Origin: VYFG01 sp965248685
GTDB taxonomy: Bacteria > Pseudomonadota > Gammaproteobacteria > Arenicellales > Poriferihabitantaceae
Reading direction: 5' to 3'
Length of the DNA stretch: 64,000 nucleotides
Assembly (NCBI GenBank): GCA_965248685.1
Contig: CBDFKC010000004.1
Coordinates: forward strand, 248,001-312,000
Below the pieces are notes generated by a model that saw only the letters and a program-made list of their open reading frames with translations, was not told the origin of the DNA and made no database searches. The position numbers were made by a program, and so were the translations under genes. Positions 36,501 to 43,970 of the stretch are shown one piece after another; the first letter of the stretch is position 1; every line of letters begins with the position of its first letter.

Positions 36501-36654
36501 CTATAAAATTTCGGTTTATTTGAATGACATCTAATGCTCGGATTATAAAGACGAATTCAGTTAAGTGTCGATTTGACAGTTAGGATCTCTGTTAATGATA
36601 GGGTGATGGATTTAGACTAAAATGCAAATAGAACAATTCTTATAAGACCCCATC

Positions 36655-37170
36655 ATGTTGGTTCCACTCGATGATCTCTATCTTGCGCGGTTGGATAAAA
36701 CCAGGAGGGCGATGATTGAGTGCGATACCCCTGTGCTATTGATACTGGATTCGGTCAATATCAGTTATGCCACCGGCGCTACCAACATGGCAATTTTTTC
36801 CACACGAACCCCCGCCCGTTGCCTGTTATTGTTTACCGAAGGTCCGGTTATCTTGTTCGACTATTTCGGTTGTGAACATCTGTCCCGGGACTTGCTAAGC
36901 ATTGACCAAGTGCGGCCCGGCCGGGGTCTCTGTTTTACCAGTTCAGGAGGTCAGGTGGAAACTGCTGCGCTGGGATTGAGTAATGAAATTGCAGACTTGG
37001 TATCCGAATTTGTCGGCGATGAGAGAAGACTCGCGCTGGACCGGTTTCCCTGTCCGGTTACCGATGCGCTGAGAGCAATGGGAGTCAAACTCGAACAACA
37101 ATTATTGGTAACGGAAACCGGCACTGAATGTATGAGTCAATATGGTTTCGACCAAAACTTTAGGGGATAA
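36655..37170 (+). pseudogene. M24-family (creatinase/Xaa-Pro peptidase-like) protein with the catalytic domain deleted
   Basis: The first ~145 residues match the N-terminal, non-catalytic domain of M24 creatinase-like peptidases (LLILDSVNISYATGATNM, then TPARCLLLFTEGPVILFDYFGCEH). The final ~25 residues (GVKLEQQLLVTETGTE, then SQYGFD) match the very C-terminus of such proteins (the VKLE.Q.LVTETG motif). The ~220-residue pita-bread catalytic domain with its metal ligands, which belongs between them, is missing without a frameshift. So this looks like an in-frame internal deletion, with the junction around 37,085-37,105. The remaining protein cannot be a peptidase. It is followed after five bases by an amidase. 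Confidence 0.7.
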
Positions 37171-37174
37171 CAAT

Positions 37175-38569
37175 ATGCCAGATTTTCTATACTGGTCGGC
37201 AACCAAAATTGCCCGGGAAATTCGCCAGGGTAACCTGACCTCGACAGAAGCGGTCGAGGGATTCCTTTCCCGTATTGACAAGGTTAATCCTCGAATAAAT
37301 GCGGTGGTTCAACTGGCCGCTGAGCGGGCTCGAACAGAGGCCCGAGAGCTTGATGACTTAGCCAGCAGCAATCGGTTTAAAGGTCCGCTTCATGGTGTAC
37401 CGATAAGTTTAAAAGACTCTCTGGAAACCGAGGGCATTATCAGTACCGGAGGTACCCGCGGACGTAAAGGTTTTGTTCCAGTCAAAGACGCCACGGTGGT
37501 TCATCGATTGCGCCAGGCTGGTGCGATATTGCTGGGCAAAACCAATACGCCTGAACTGACTTTGAGTGGTGAGACTAACAACGCAATTTACGGGCGTACT
37601 AACAATCCCTATGATTTGGAAAAAAGTCCCGGTGGTAGCAGTGGTGGTTCTGCTGCAATTATCGCTGCGGGCGGATCGGCACTTGAACTTGGTTCAGATA
37701 CTGGTGGCAGTATTCGTGAACCGGCCCACCTTTGCGGAATTGCCGGCATCAAGCCAACCTCGGGTAGGACACCCCGCACCGGACATATCGTTCCCTATGG
37801 CACCGGGGTGCTGGATTCTCTGACCCAGATTGGACCCATGGCCCGTTATGTCGAGGACCTTGCTCTAGGTCTGGAGGTGATTTGCGGTCCTGATAATTAC
37901 GATCCGTCGGTGGTTCCGGTTCCCTTGAGGTCATTCCGTACGGTTGATCTGTCCCGGCTTCGCATCGCGTTTTATACCCATAACGGTGTCATAACGCCTT
38001 GCGACGATATTGTTCGAGTGCTTGATCAGGTCGCTTCCGGCCTGGCGGACGATGGATTGCGAATTGAATCGCGGTGCCTGCCTGATATGCCACTAATGAT
38101 CGAGTTAATTTCCAAACTGCGGCGCGCTGCCAATGGACCTGGGGTGGTAAAATTGTTGGAGCGTTACGGCACTACCGAGCCGGGGCCGGATTTAAAACGC
38201 TATATGGACAACTTTCACGGTCAATCTGATGGCTCGGTGGATTTGGACTTGATGGAAGATATCGACGCGGCTAAAAGTAAGGCCCTGGCATTTATGACAG
38301 ATTATGACGCGATCTTGTGTCCACCTTCGAAAAATCTTGCTCGTCCCCACGATGATTCTTTTAACGACAGTTATGAAACCTGGAGTTACATCACGGTTCA
38401 TAATCTGTTGGGTTGGCCCGCTGCTGTAGTGCGGGCTGGAACCAGTGAAGCAGAGGGTCTGCCTGTAGCCGTACAAGTCGTGGCGGCACCCTGGCGCGAG
38501 GACATTGCTCTGGCATTAGCGGCCCATATCGAGTCGTTATTTGGCGGCTTTCATCCACCTCAACTGTAA
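37175..38569 (+). CDS. Amidase-signature family hydrolase
   Basis: The 464-residue protein is an amidase-signature enzyme with the full Ser-cisSer-Lys triad: K80 in GVPISLKDS, S155 or S156 in GGSSGGS, and S179 in DTGGSIREPA. It hydrolyses a carbon-nitrogen amide bond of an unknown substrate. The ATG at 37175 is preferred because AGGGGA sits eight bases upstream; the open frame begins 11 codons earlier at 37142. It is five bases after the M24 relic and five bases before the sulfatase, so the three form an operon. Confidence 0.88.
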   Translation: MPDFLYWSATKIAREIRQGNLTSTEAVEGFLSRIDKVNPRINAVVQLAAERARTEARELDDLASSNRFKGPLHGVPISLKDSLETEGIISTGGTRGRKGFVPVKDATVVHRLRQAGAILLGKTNTPELTLSGETNNAIYGRTNNPYDLEKSPGGSSGGSAAIIAAGGSALELGSDTGGSIREPAHLCGIAGIKPTSGRTPRTGHIVPYGTGVLDSLTQIGPMARYVEDLALGLEVICGPDNYDPSVVPVPLRSFRTVDLSRLRIAFYTHNGVITPCDDIVRVLDQVASGLADDGLRIESRCLPDMPLMIELISKLRRAANGPGVVKLLERYGTTEPGPDLKRYMDNFHGQSDGSVDLDLMEDIDAAKSKALAFMTDYDAILCPPSKNLARPHDDSFNDSYETWSYITVHNLLGWPAAVVRAGTSEAEGLPVAVQVVAAPWREDIALALAAHIESLFGGFHPPQL

Positions 38570-38574
38570 TTTCG

Positions 38575-40110
38575 ATGACACAACCAAACTTCGTTTTTAT
38601 CTGCACCGATCAACAGCGATCAGATAGCCTCGGGTGCGCAGGAAATCCGGTGGTGCGTACCCCAAATATAGACTCTATCGCGGCGTCGGGCACCCGTTTT
38701 ACCCGCCATATTACCCCGATGCAAATATGCTCTCCGAGCAGGGCAACAATGCTGACCGGCCTGTATCCTCGCAATCACAGACTGGTGATAAATGGCATGG
38801 CATTGCCCGAATCCATACCGACGTTAACCGGATTGTTGGCAGGGGCAGGCTATCGTACCCATGGCGTCGGTAAACAACACCTGCAGCCATTGCTGGCGCC
38901 GGCGGAATATAAGATGCCAGATTCCAGGGCGTTTTGGGATACGCCTGAATCCCAGGACTGGAATGGTCCGTACTTCGGCTATCAGACGTTGGATTTATTA
39001 TTGGGAGAATCCGATACCGCGCATCTTGCCGGACACTATGCCCGATGGCTCAAACAGAACCACCCGGATTCAATTCCATTGCTCGACCCAGCCAACGCCG
39101 AGACCCCTATTCCATCCGACCTTGATGAAATCTGGTGTTCGCCAATCCCGCCAGAACACCATTACAATAGCTGGATCACCGACAGGGCGGCGGACTTTTT
39201 ACAACAGGAAGATCGAAAAAATCAGCCATTCTTCTTATTCGTTTCCTATCCAGATCCACATCATCCATTTGATCCTCCAGCTTACTTTGCCGACCGCTAT
39301 GACCCGGAAAACATACCTCTGCCAGAAGTAGCACCAGATGAAAGAGATAAAATGCCGCCTTACTATGGAGAGCTTTATCCAAAAGGTGAAGGGTTTCGCG
39401 AGCTGTATTGGGCCGGGAGGCAGGATATGGAGGCCGGGTCGATGATTACCACAGACGACGTCAGCGATGATTCCATGCGCAAGGCAATTGCCTATACCTA
39501 CGCCATGATCGAAATGATCGACCAGGGCGTGGGCAAGATATTATCCTCAATGAGCGAGCAACAACTGGCGGCTGATACCTATGTGATCTTTACTTCGGAC
39601 CATGGCGAGTTGCTGGGAGACCACGGTTTGTTGCACAAGGGCCCTCCGCCTTATCGACAGCTCACAGAGGTTTCAATGTTGATGCAAGGACCAAAAGTTG
39701 CTGCGGCGAATACTGTCGGTGCACTCACCACCCATATTGATCTTGCGCCAACTTTGTTGGATCTCGCCGGGATCGATTGTGGCGATACAACATTTGATGG
39801 ACATAGCCTCGTGCCGGTACTTGGCGGGCAGGATACAACGGTCAGACAGTACAACTTTGGGGAGTATCACCCCTCGGCAAAACCCGAGTTGTATAACCAG
39901 ACTGTTTCAACCGAGGGTTGGCGCCTAACGCTTTATCCGAACCGGCCTGAATGGGGTGAACTGTTCGATCTTAAGAGTGATCCCCATGAGCGCAACAACT
40001 TGTTTCATGCTTCGTCTTCAGATCAGATAAAACGGGAACTGGCCGGAGTACTCGCAGAACAGTTTCCACCCATGCCAACGGTGGATAACGAATGTCTGTG
40101 TAAATGGTAA
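38575..40110 (+). CDS. Sulfatase family hydrolase (type I, formylglycine)
   Basis: A 511-residue alkaline-phosphatase-superfamily sulfatase. Metal ligand D12 sits in FICTDQQR, and the sulfatase signature CSPSRATMLTG starts at C52, the cysteine converted to formylglycine by the FGE/sulfatase-modifying enzyme. A second metal site is in FTSDHGELLGDHGLL. No signal peptide is present, so it acts in the cytoplasm or is exported by another route. Substrate unknown; no maturation gene is adjacent. Together with the amidase it suggests use of a sulfated or phosphonated amide, but this is inference. Confidence 0.87.
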   Translation: MTQPNFVFICTDQQRSDSLGCAGNPVVRTPNIDSIAASGTRFTRHITPMQICSPSRATMLTGLYPRNHRLVINGMALPESIPTLTGLLAGAGYRTHGVGKQHLQPLLAPAEYKMPDSRAFWDTPESQDWNGPYFGYQTLDLLLGESDTAHLAGHYARWLKQNHPDSIPLLDPANAETPIPSDLDEIWCSPIPPEHHYNSWITDRAADFLQQEDRKNQPFFLFVSYPDPHHPFDPPAYFADRYDPENIPLPEVAPDERDKMPPYYGELYPKGEGFRELYWAGRQDMEAGSMITTDDVSDDSMRKAIAYTYAMIEMIDQGVGKILSSMSEQQLAADTYVIFTSDHGELLGDHGLLHKGPPPYRQLTEVSMLMQGPKVAAANTVGALTTHIDLAPTLLDLAGIDCGDTTFDGHSLVPVLGGQDTTVRQYNFGEYHPSAKPELYNQTVSTEGWRLTLYPNRPEWGELFDLKSDPHERNNLFHASSSDQIKRELAGVLAEQFPPMPTVDNECLCKW

Positions 40111-40281
40111 ATGACCCGGCCTCGATAAACAACTCTGGTAGTTTTTCCATTATGCTTTTCTCGTGGAGAGTTATGGCTCGGTTATTCTACATATTTTGAG
40201 GAGGCTGTTTTAAGAAAAAACTTAGTTGTAATGAAATCACTCCCAATCGCTTTTAGGACAATCTGACTGATTTCAACGAAT

Positions 40282-41205
40282 TTAATTAAAACTCAATTCA
40301 CGTGAGCGAATGATTTCTGTTACTACTTCGTTATAGACAGCGCTGGTTCCGACTTCCCTTGCGACTACTGGCACCATTCCATTAATGGCGTCAATTTCTG
40401 AGCGGCGACCAGCCATATGATCCAGTAATAGTGACGGCCTGGCGTTCGGCATATTCTGGCCAAACCGGGTGACGTATTCGATTGGATCATCAAACGATAA
40501 CGGGACATTTTTAGCCCGTCCCGCCTGGTAGGCTTCCATGGCGCAGGACTGTCCAATTTTCCAGGCATGAGGGTCAGCCATCAATTCCCCGATAGTTTTG
40601 CCGAACACGGTACAAGGTGCGCTAAAGGTTACGTTACAAATAAATTTTTCCCAGATCAACTGATTGATATCTTCGAATGCCTTTACGTTGAATCCGGCTT
40701 CGCGCCATACCCGGGCGACGGACTCGACCCGATTGCTTAGACCGCCCTGCATTTCACCCACCCGAATTAATTCCATTCCATTGTGATGGGCATGGCCGGG
40801 CTCAACCATGGAAGCGCCAAATCCACCGGCAACTCCCAACAGAATATTATCGCTGTCAATCGACGCTTGAATTCTCTCCCCAGCGCCAAGTCCATTTTGT
40901 ATGGTTAAAATCAGCGTGTTCTGGTCAGTTAGTTTGCTGGACGATGCGGCAGCACCACCAACGCCCGATGCTTTGGTCGCAATAATTACCAGATCACAAA
41001 TACCGATAGCGTCTGAAGTCGTGTGGCCCTTAATGGTTCTAACCACACGATCTCCACTAGCGCCAGCGACGCGTAATCCGGTGGTGTTGATCGCGTCGAT
41101 ATGCTGCTGCCAGATATCAACGACATGAACCTCGTTACCGGCGTCCGCCAGCAGACCAGCATACACCGATCCCATAGCGCCCGCGCCAATGATTGCAATT
41201 TTCAA
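40282..41205 (-). CDS. Ketopantoate reductase-like (ApbA/PanE family) NADPH dehydrogenase
   Basis: The 307-residue protein starts with KIAIIGAGAMGSVYAGLLADAG, the NADP-binding loop of 2-dehydropantoate 2-reductases. It has the substrate-domain lysine in LIWEKFICN and the C-terminal helical domain with RPSLLLDHMAGRRSEIDAINGM. The last motif is the family's substrate-binding serine/aspartate region. The start is TTG at 41205 with GGAGAG seven bases upstream; the frame stays open 33 codons further without a better signal. Many paralogues act on other substrates, so pantothenate synthesis is not certain. Confidence 0.82.
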   Translation of the reverse strand: MKIAIIGAGAMGSVYAGLLADAGNEVHVVDIWQQHIDAINTTGLRVAGASGDRVVRTIKGHTTSDAIGICDLVIIATKASGVGGAAASSSKLTDQNTLILTIQNGLGAGERIQASIDSDNILLGVAGGFGASMVEPGHAHHNGMELIRVGEMQGGLSNRVESVARVWREAGFNVKAFEDINQLIWEKFICNVTFSAPCTVFGKTIGELMADPHAWKIGQSCAMEAYQAGRAKNVPLSFDDPIEYVTRFGQNMPNARPSLLLDHMAGRRSEIDAINGMVPVVAREVGTSAVYNEVVTEIIRSRELSFN

Positions 41206-41234
41206 GAATAGCTCTCCAGAGTTGTTATAGATGA

Positions 41235-41435
41235 TTAAACAAAGTCGAACCGTCGCGCCTTGGACCTTATTATAAACTCGGACAGGTGCGCTACGTCTGA
41301 ACAATCAATCTGTCCCAGGCTCATACGAAACTCCTGCTTCAGGACGTTTAAGATATGGTTGCCACCTGGTTCTCCCGTTATCCCAATCGTATACAAAAAC
41401 GGGCGACCAAGAAAAACAAAATCTGCCCCGGTCAT
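41235..41435 (-). pseudogene. 3' remnant of an FMN-dependent alpha-hydroxy-acid dehydrogenase gene
   Basis: The 66-codon frame reads MTGADFVFLGRPFLYTIG, then GEPGGNHILNVLKQEF and SLGQIDCSD. This is the C-terminal end of the FMN alpha-hydroxy-acid dehydrogenase family and closely parallels the last part of the complete gene at 25,503-26,669. Upstream of it the frame breaks and no other part of the gene is visible before the dioxygenase. It is a truncated relic, not a small gene: there is no start signal and the missing part holds the flavin and active sites. Confidence 0.75.
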
Positions 41436-41499
41436 AGGGCTTACCGATTATTAAACAGGAAAATAAATTTCGATAGTTCGAGATAAGCCGTTGATGCGT

Positions 41500-42675
41500 T
41501 TAGCTATATGCTCCCCGCAATAGCGGCAGGGCATCACGCTTATGTCCGAGCTTGTCTGCCAGAATCCGCAGAGTACTGTGAAAGTCTCCTCGCTCCACTT
41601 GAACAGATTGTAACCAGCGACGACCCTCCAGGGTGAGTGCAGTCCGCCCATGCAAAATCCTGTGATTGTCGAATACCACGATATCGCCAGGCAGCATCCG
41701 ATGCTTGATCATTCTGGTCTCATCTTCCACCAGTTGAAGCAGGTATTTCATTCCACGATAGAAGACCGGCACCTGATCAGGGTCGATACAAGGCGCCGCT
41801 GCTACCCTGTCATTTATTCTTACTCCTGCTAAATTGTCAAATTCATCGGTGGCGATTACCGGAAACTCGGTGATTAAATCAACATCTCCGGTAAAGTATC
41901 GGCGATAGATCAGATTATTTTTTCGCAGTGCGTCGAATCCTTCCGGGTCGTGCTTTCGAACCGTTTCCGCCGCTTCGAATCCGTCGAGGAATATTGAACT
42001 GCCGGCGCCGCTGATGTCGGTTTCAATACAGTGAAATAAAATCAATCCGGGTGGCGAGGTCCGATAAGGTTCGTCGTTATGGGGCTTAAGGGCATTGACG
42101 TCATTGGCAATGCTGGATTGGGAATGGTCTACCACTAAGTTCAATACCCGCCCGTAGTTACTCTCCTGAATAGAACCAATTTTACTCGCAAGTTGTTCGG
42201 CTGCACCCGGTTTCGCCGGTGCATTTTTTACCAGACATATTCCGTGATCTCGCACCGTGCAAAGAAATTTGAAAAAATTTTCTTCAGTGTTCATTACCTC
42301 TTGAAAATCCATTGCAGGAGGGTGTTCCCTGAATTGACTATTCCATAACTCAGGTTTAAAAGCCCGCTGGTTTCGAGCTGTATTGTCGTAACAATGTTCG
42401 CGTAGCCATTGGGTGGAAAAATTAGCCTGGTGGTTGTCCGACCATGAAATTTCCAATTGCGAGTTTGAGCCGTCCGACGCTAGCGTAACCTGTTCAATGG
42501 AAACTCCCAGATCCAGATCGCTTAGACGCAATGTTCGGCGCCCAACTGAAGGTTCTCCACATTGCTCGCACCGGCAGTTATCCCTTAACCAGATAGCATG
42601 AAATTTGGAGCTGAACCCATCAGACCATTGGATCACTATTCCATCTGATACGGTGTTAACTTCGATGATTGTCAT
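41500..42675 (-). CDS. Gamma-butyrobetaine hydroxylase-like Fe(II)/2-oxoglutarate dioxygenase
   Basis: A 391-residue two-domain enzyme. The N-terminal domain carries the Zn site of the gamma-butyrobetaine dioxygenase family: C34, C36, C39 and H94 (LRDNCRCEQC; LREHC). The catalytic TauD-type domain has the iron facial triad H199-x-D201 in KPHNDEPYR and the distal histidine in NHRILHGRTAL. Family members hydroxylate gamma-butyrobetaine to L-carnitine or trimethyllysine. Since a trimethylamine-methyltransferase family gene and MetH are in the same window, a role in quaternary amine use is plausible, but there is no direct link. Confidence 0.85.
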   Translation of the reverse strand: MTIIEVNTVSDGIVIQWSDGFSSKFHAIWLRDNCRCEQCGEPSVGRRTLRLSDLDLGVSIEQVTLASDGSNSQLEISWSDNHQANFSTQWLREHCYDNTARNQRAFKPELWNSQFREHPPAMDFQEVMNTEENFFKFLCTVRDHGICLVKNAPAKPGAAEQLASKIGSIQESNYGRVLNLVVDHSQSSIANDVNALKPHNDEPYRTSPPGLILFHCIETDISGAGSSIFLDGFEAAETVRKHDPEGFDALRKNNLIYRRYFTGDVDLITEFPVIATDEFDNLAGVRINDRVAAAPCIDPDQVPVFYRGMKYLLQLVEDETRMIKHRMLPGDIVVFDNHRILHGRTALTLEGRRWLQSVQVERGDFHSTLRILADKLGHKRDALPLLRGAYS

Positions 42676-42808
42676 GGTTAGACTGGCGTGGAAGTTTCAA
42701 TGAATAACGTTACCGCAAATTCTGTGATTGCTGAAACCCCAATTTAGTCAGAGGTGCATATTCCGACACCAATTCTGTATTTTCTCGCTAAAAACTAGAC
42801 TACAGGAT

Positions 42809-43225
42809 TTACCCGAGCCCCATCATTTTAGCGACCTGTTCTCCGGTTAGATTATTTGTATCATTTTCAAAACTATAGAAGCCAGGTTTTTGGTCTATAA
42901 AATATTGGGTATCGAAAACAAAATCATTACTGGAATCAAATAACCCCACCAGCATCATATATTGATCTCCATGGAACCGATAAAATAAATGGCTGCCGCA
43001 TTGCTTACAAAATCCTCTTTCCGCCCATTCAGATGATTTGTACGTCGCGATATTCTTCTCCCCGGAAAACTTTACCGTATTCCCACAAGGGACCGCCATC
43101 TGTGGGCCGCCATTCCACTTTCGACACATATTGCAGTTGCATGCGCCCACACTACTCTCAGAAGACGCTGTGAATGACACCGTATTACACAAACAACTAC
43201 CGCTGCGTTGTTTTTGACTAGACAT
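42809..43225 (-). CDS. GFA (glutathione-dependent formaldehyde-activating) family zinc protein
   Basis: A 138-residue GFA-domain protein with the zinc-binding cysteines: GSCLCN, ACNCNMCRKWNG and CKQCGSHLFYRF. The start at ATG 43225 has GGAG seven bases upstream (the frame opens four codons earlier). Members include Gfa and CENP-V-like proteins; most have no demonstrated activity. Single gene. Confidence 0.82.
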   Translation of the reverse strand: MSSQKQRSGSCLCNTVSFTASSESSVGACNCNMCRKWNGGPQMAVPCGNTVKFSGEKNIATYKSSEWAERGFCKQCGSHLFYRFHGDQYMMLVGLFDSSNDFVFDTQYFIDQKPGFYSFENDTNNLTGEQVAKMMGLG

Positions 43226-43600
43226 ATTTATCTCCATGTTGCGCTAATGTTGGAATACGATTATATATTTACCTCGAGATAGATGCATTAGAACTTTTAT
43301 ATATGCTGCCAGAGTAGAGTTCTAATCGAACAAACCCATAAAGGTTTCATGAGCATTCTCCGCTGTTATTCTTTGAAACCTGGTTTATGTCGCTTCGAAA
43401 GTGCTGCTCGAAGCGAGTTCAGCGCTTGCTTTTCACACGGCGTTAGCGAGAAAAACAGAGCTAATTCATTTTAGTCCCTTCTATTTTCGTAAAACTGTGA
43501 ATCAGGTCACAGATAATGTTAAACATAGCGCGTAGGGTCTTAACCAAGGAATACATTTATCGCTGGCTGGAACGCCGGTTTCATTCAAGGAGAACGCATC
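43226..43600. other. Regulatory gap before the tyrosinase-VWA operon
   Basis: No ORF with support. It contains an 8-bp stem hairpin (CGCTTCGA...TCGAAGCG, 43391-43415) and a CRP-type site (listed separately). GATAAT directly after the CRP site could be a -10 element. Confidence 0.5.
43496..43511 (+). promoter_or_regulatory. CRP/Vfr-type binding site
   Basis: TGTGA, six bases (ATCAGG), TCACA: both half-sites match the CRP consensus exactly. It lies 90 bp upstream of the first gene of the tyrosinase-VWA operon, and a GATAAT follows at once. A role in controlling the operon through cAMP is plausible. Confidence 0.5.
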
Positions 43601-43897
43601 ATGCCGAAAAAGGAAAGAAAGAAATCCAGCAAGAATGTTGATGAAAAATTCACTCTGTTGGGACGCAAGGTGGTTATCCGGGCTGAGGGAAAGCGAGTTG
43701 AGCTTGTCATTGACAATGTCGTCCACGAAGTTCGCTTCCTGAAGAACGGCAGACCGTTTACCAGCGCCTATGTCAATATTATGGCCACCTCGGTACGCGA
43801 CTACGCCGAGCGATTTATCAAGTTTACCGATGTCCAGCAAAAACACTGGATTGAGGTGGATGCCGCGCGCAAGAAGGATAAAGAGGTCTGCGACTAA
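43601..43897 (+). CDS. Small basic protein preceding the tyrosinase-VWA fusion
   Basis: A 98-residue protein with a lysine-rich N-terminus (KKERKKSSK) and a compact mixed alpha/beta pattern (GRKVVIRAEGKRVELVIDN, VRFLKNGRPFTS). I do not recognise the family. There is no signal peptide and no copper-binding His/Met cluster of the kind seen in tyrosinase caddie proteins. AAGGAG lies seven bases upstream of the ATG. It is 73 bp upstream of the tyrosinase-VWA gene in the same direction, so it may be a helper, adaptor or unrelated upstream gene. Confidence 0.65.
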   Translation: MPKKERKKSSKNVDEKFTLLGRKVVIRAEGKRVELVIDNVVHEVRFLKNGRPFTSAYVNIMATSVRDYAERFIKFTDVQQKHWIEVDAARKKDKEVCD

Positions 43898-43970
43898 ACT
43901 AATCCACATGTATTTCTGCCGAGTAACCCGCAGAAAACCCCTTACAGGAATCTGACCCACGGAGGGACCT

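Noticed and set aside
36573..36601. TTGACA followed by a possible -10 before the M24 relic
   Set aside because: At 16-18 bp spacing the -10 has at most two or three matches, too weak to call.
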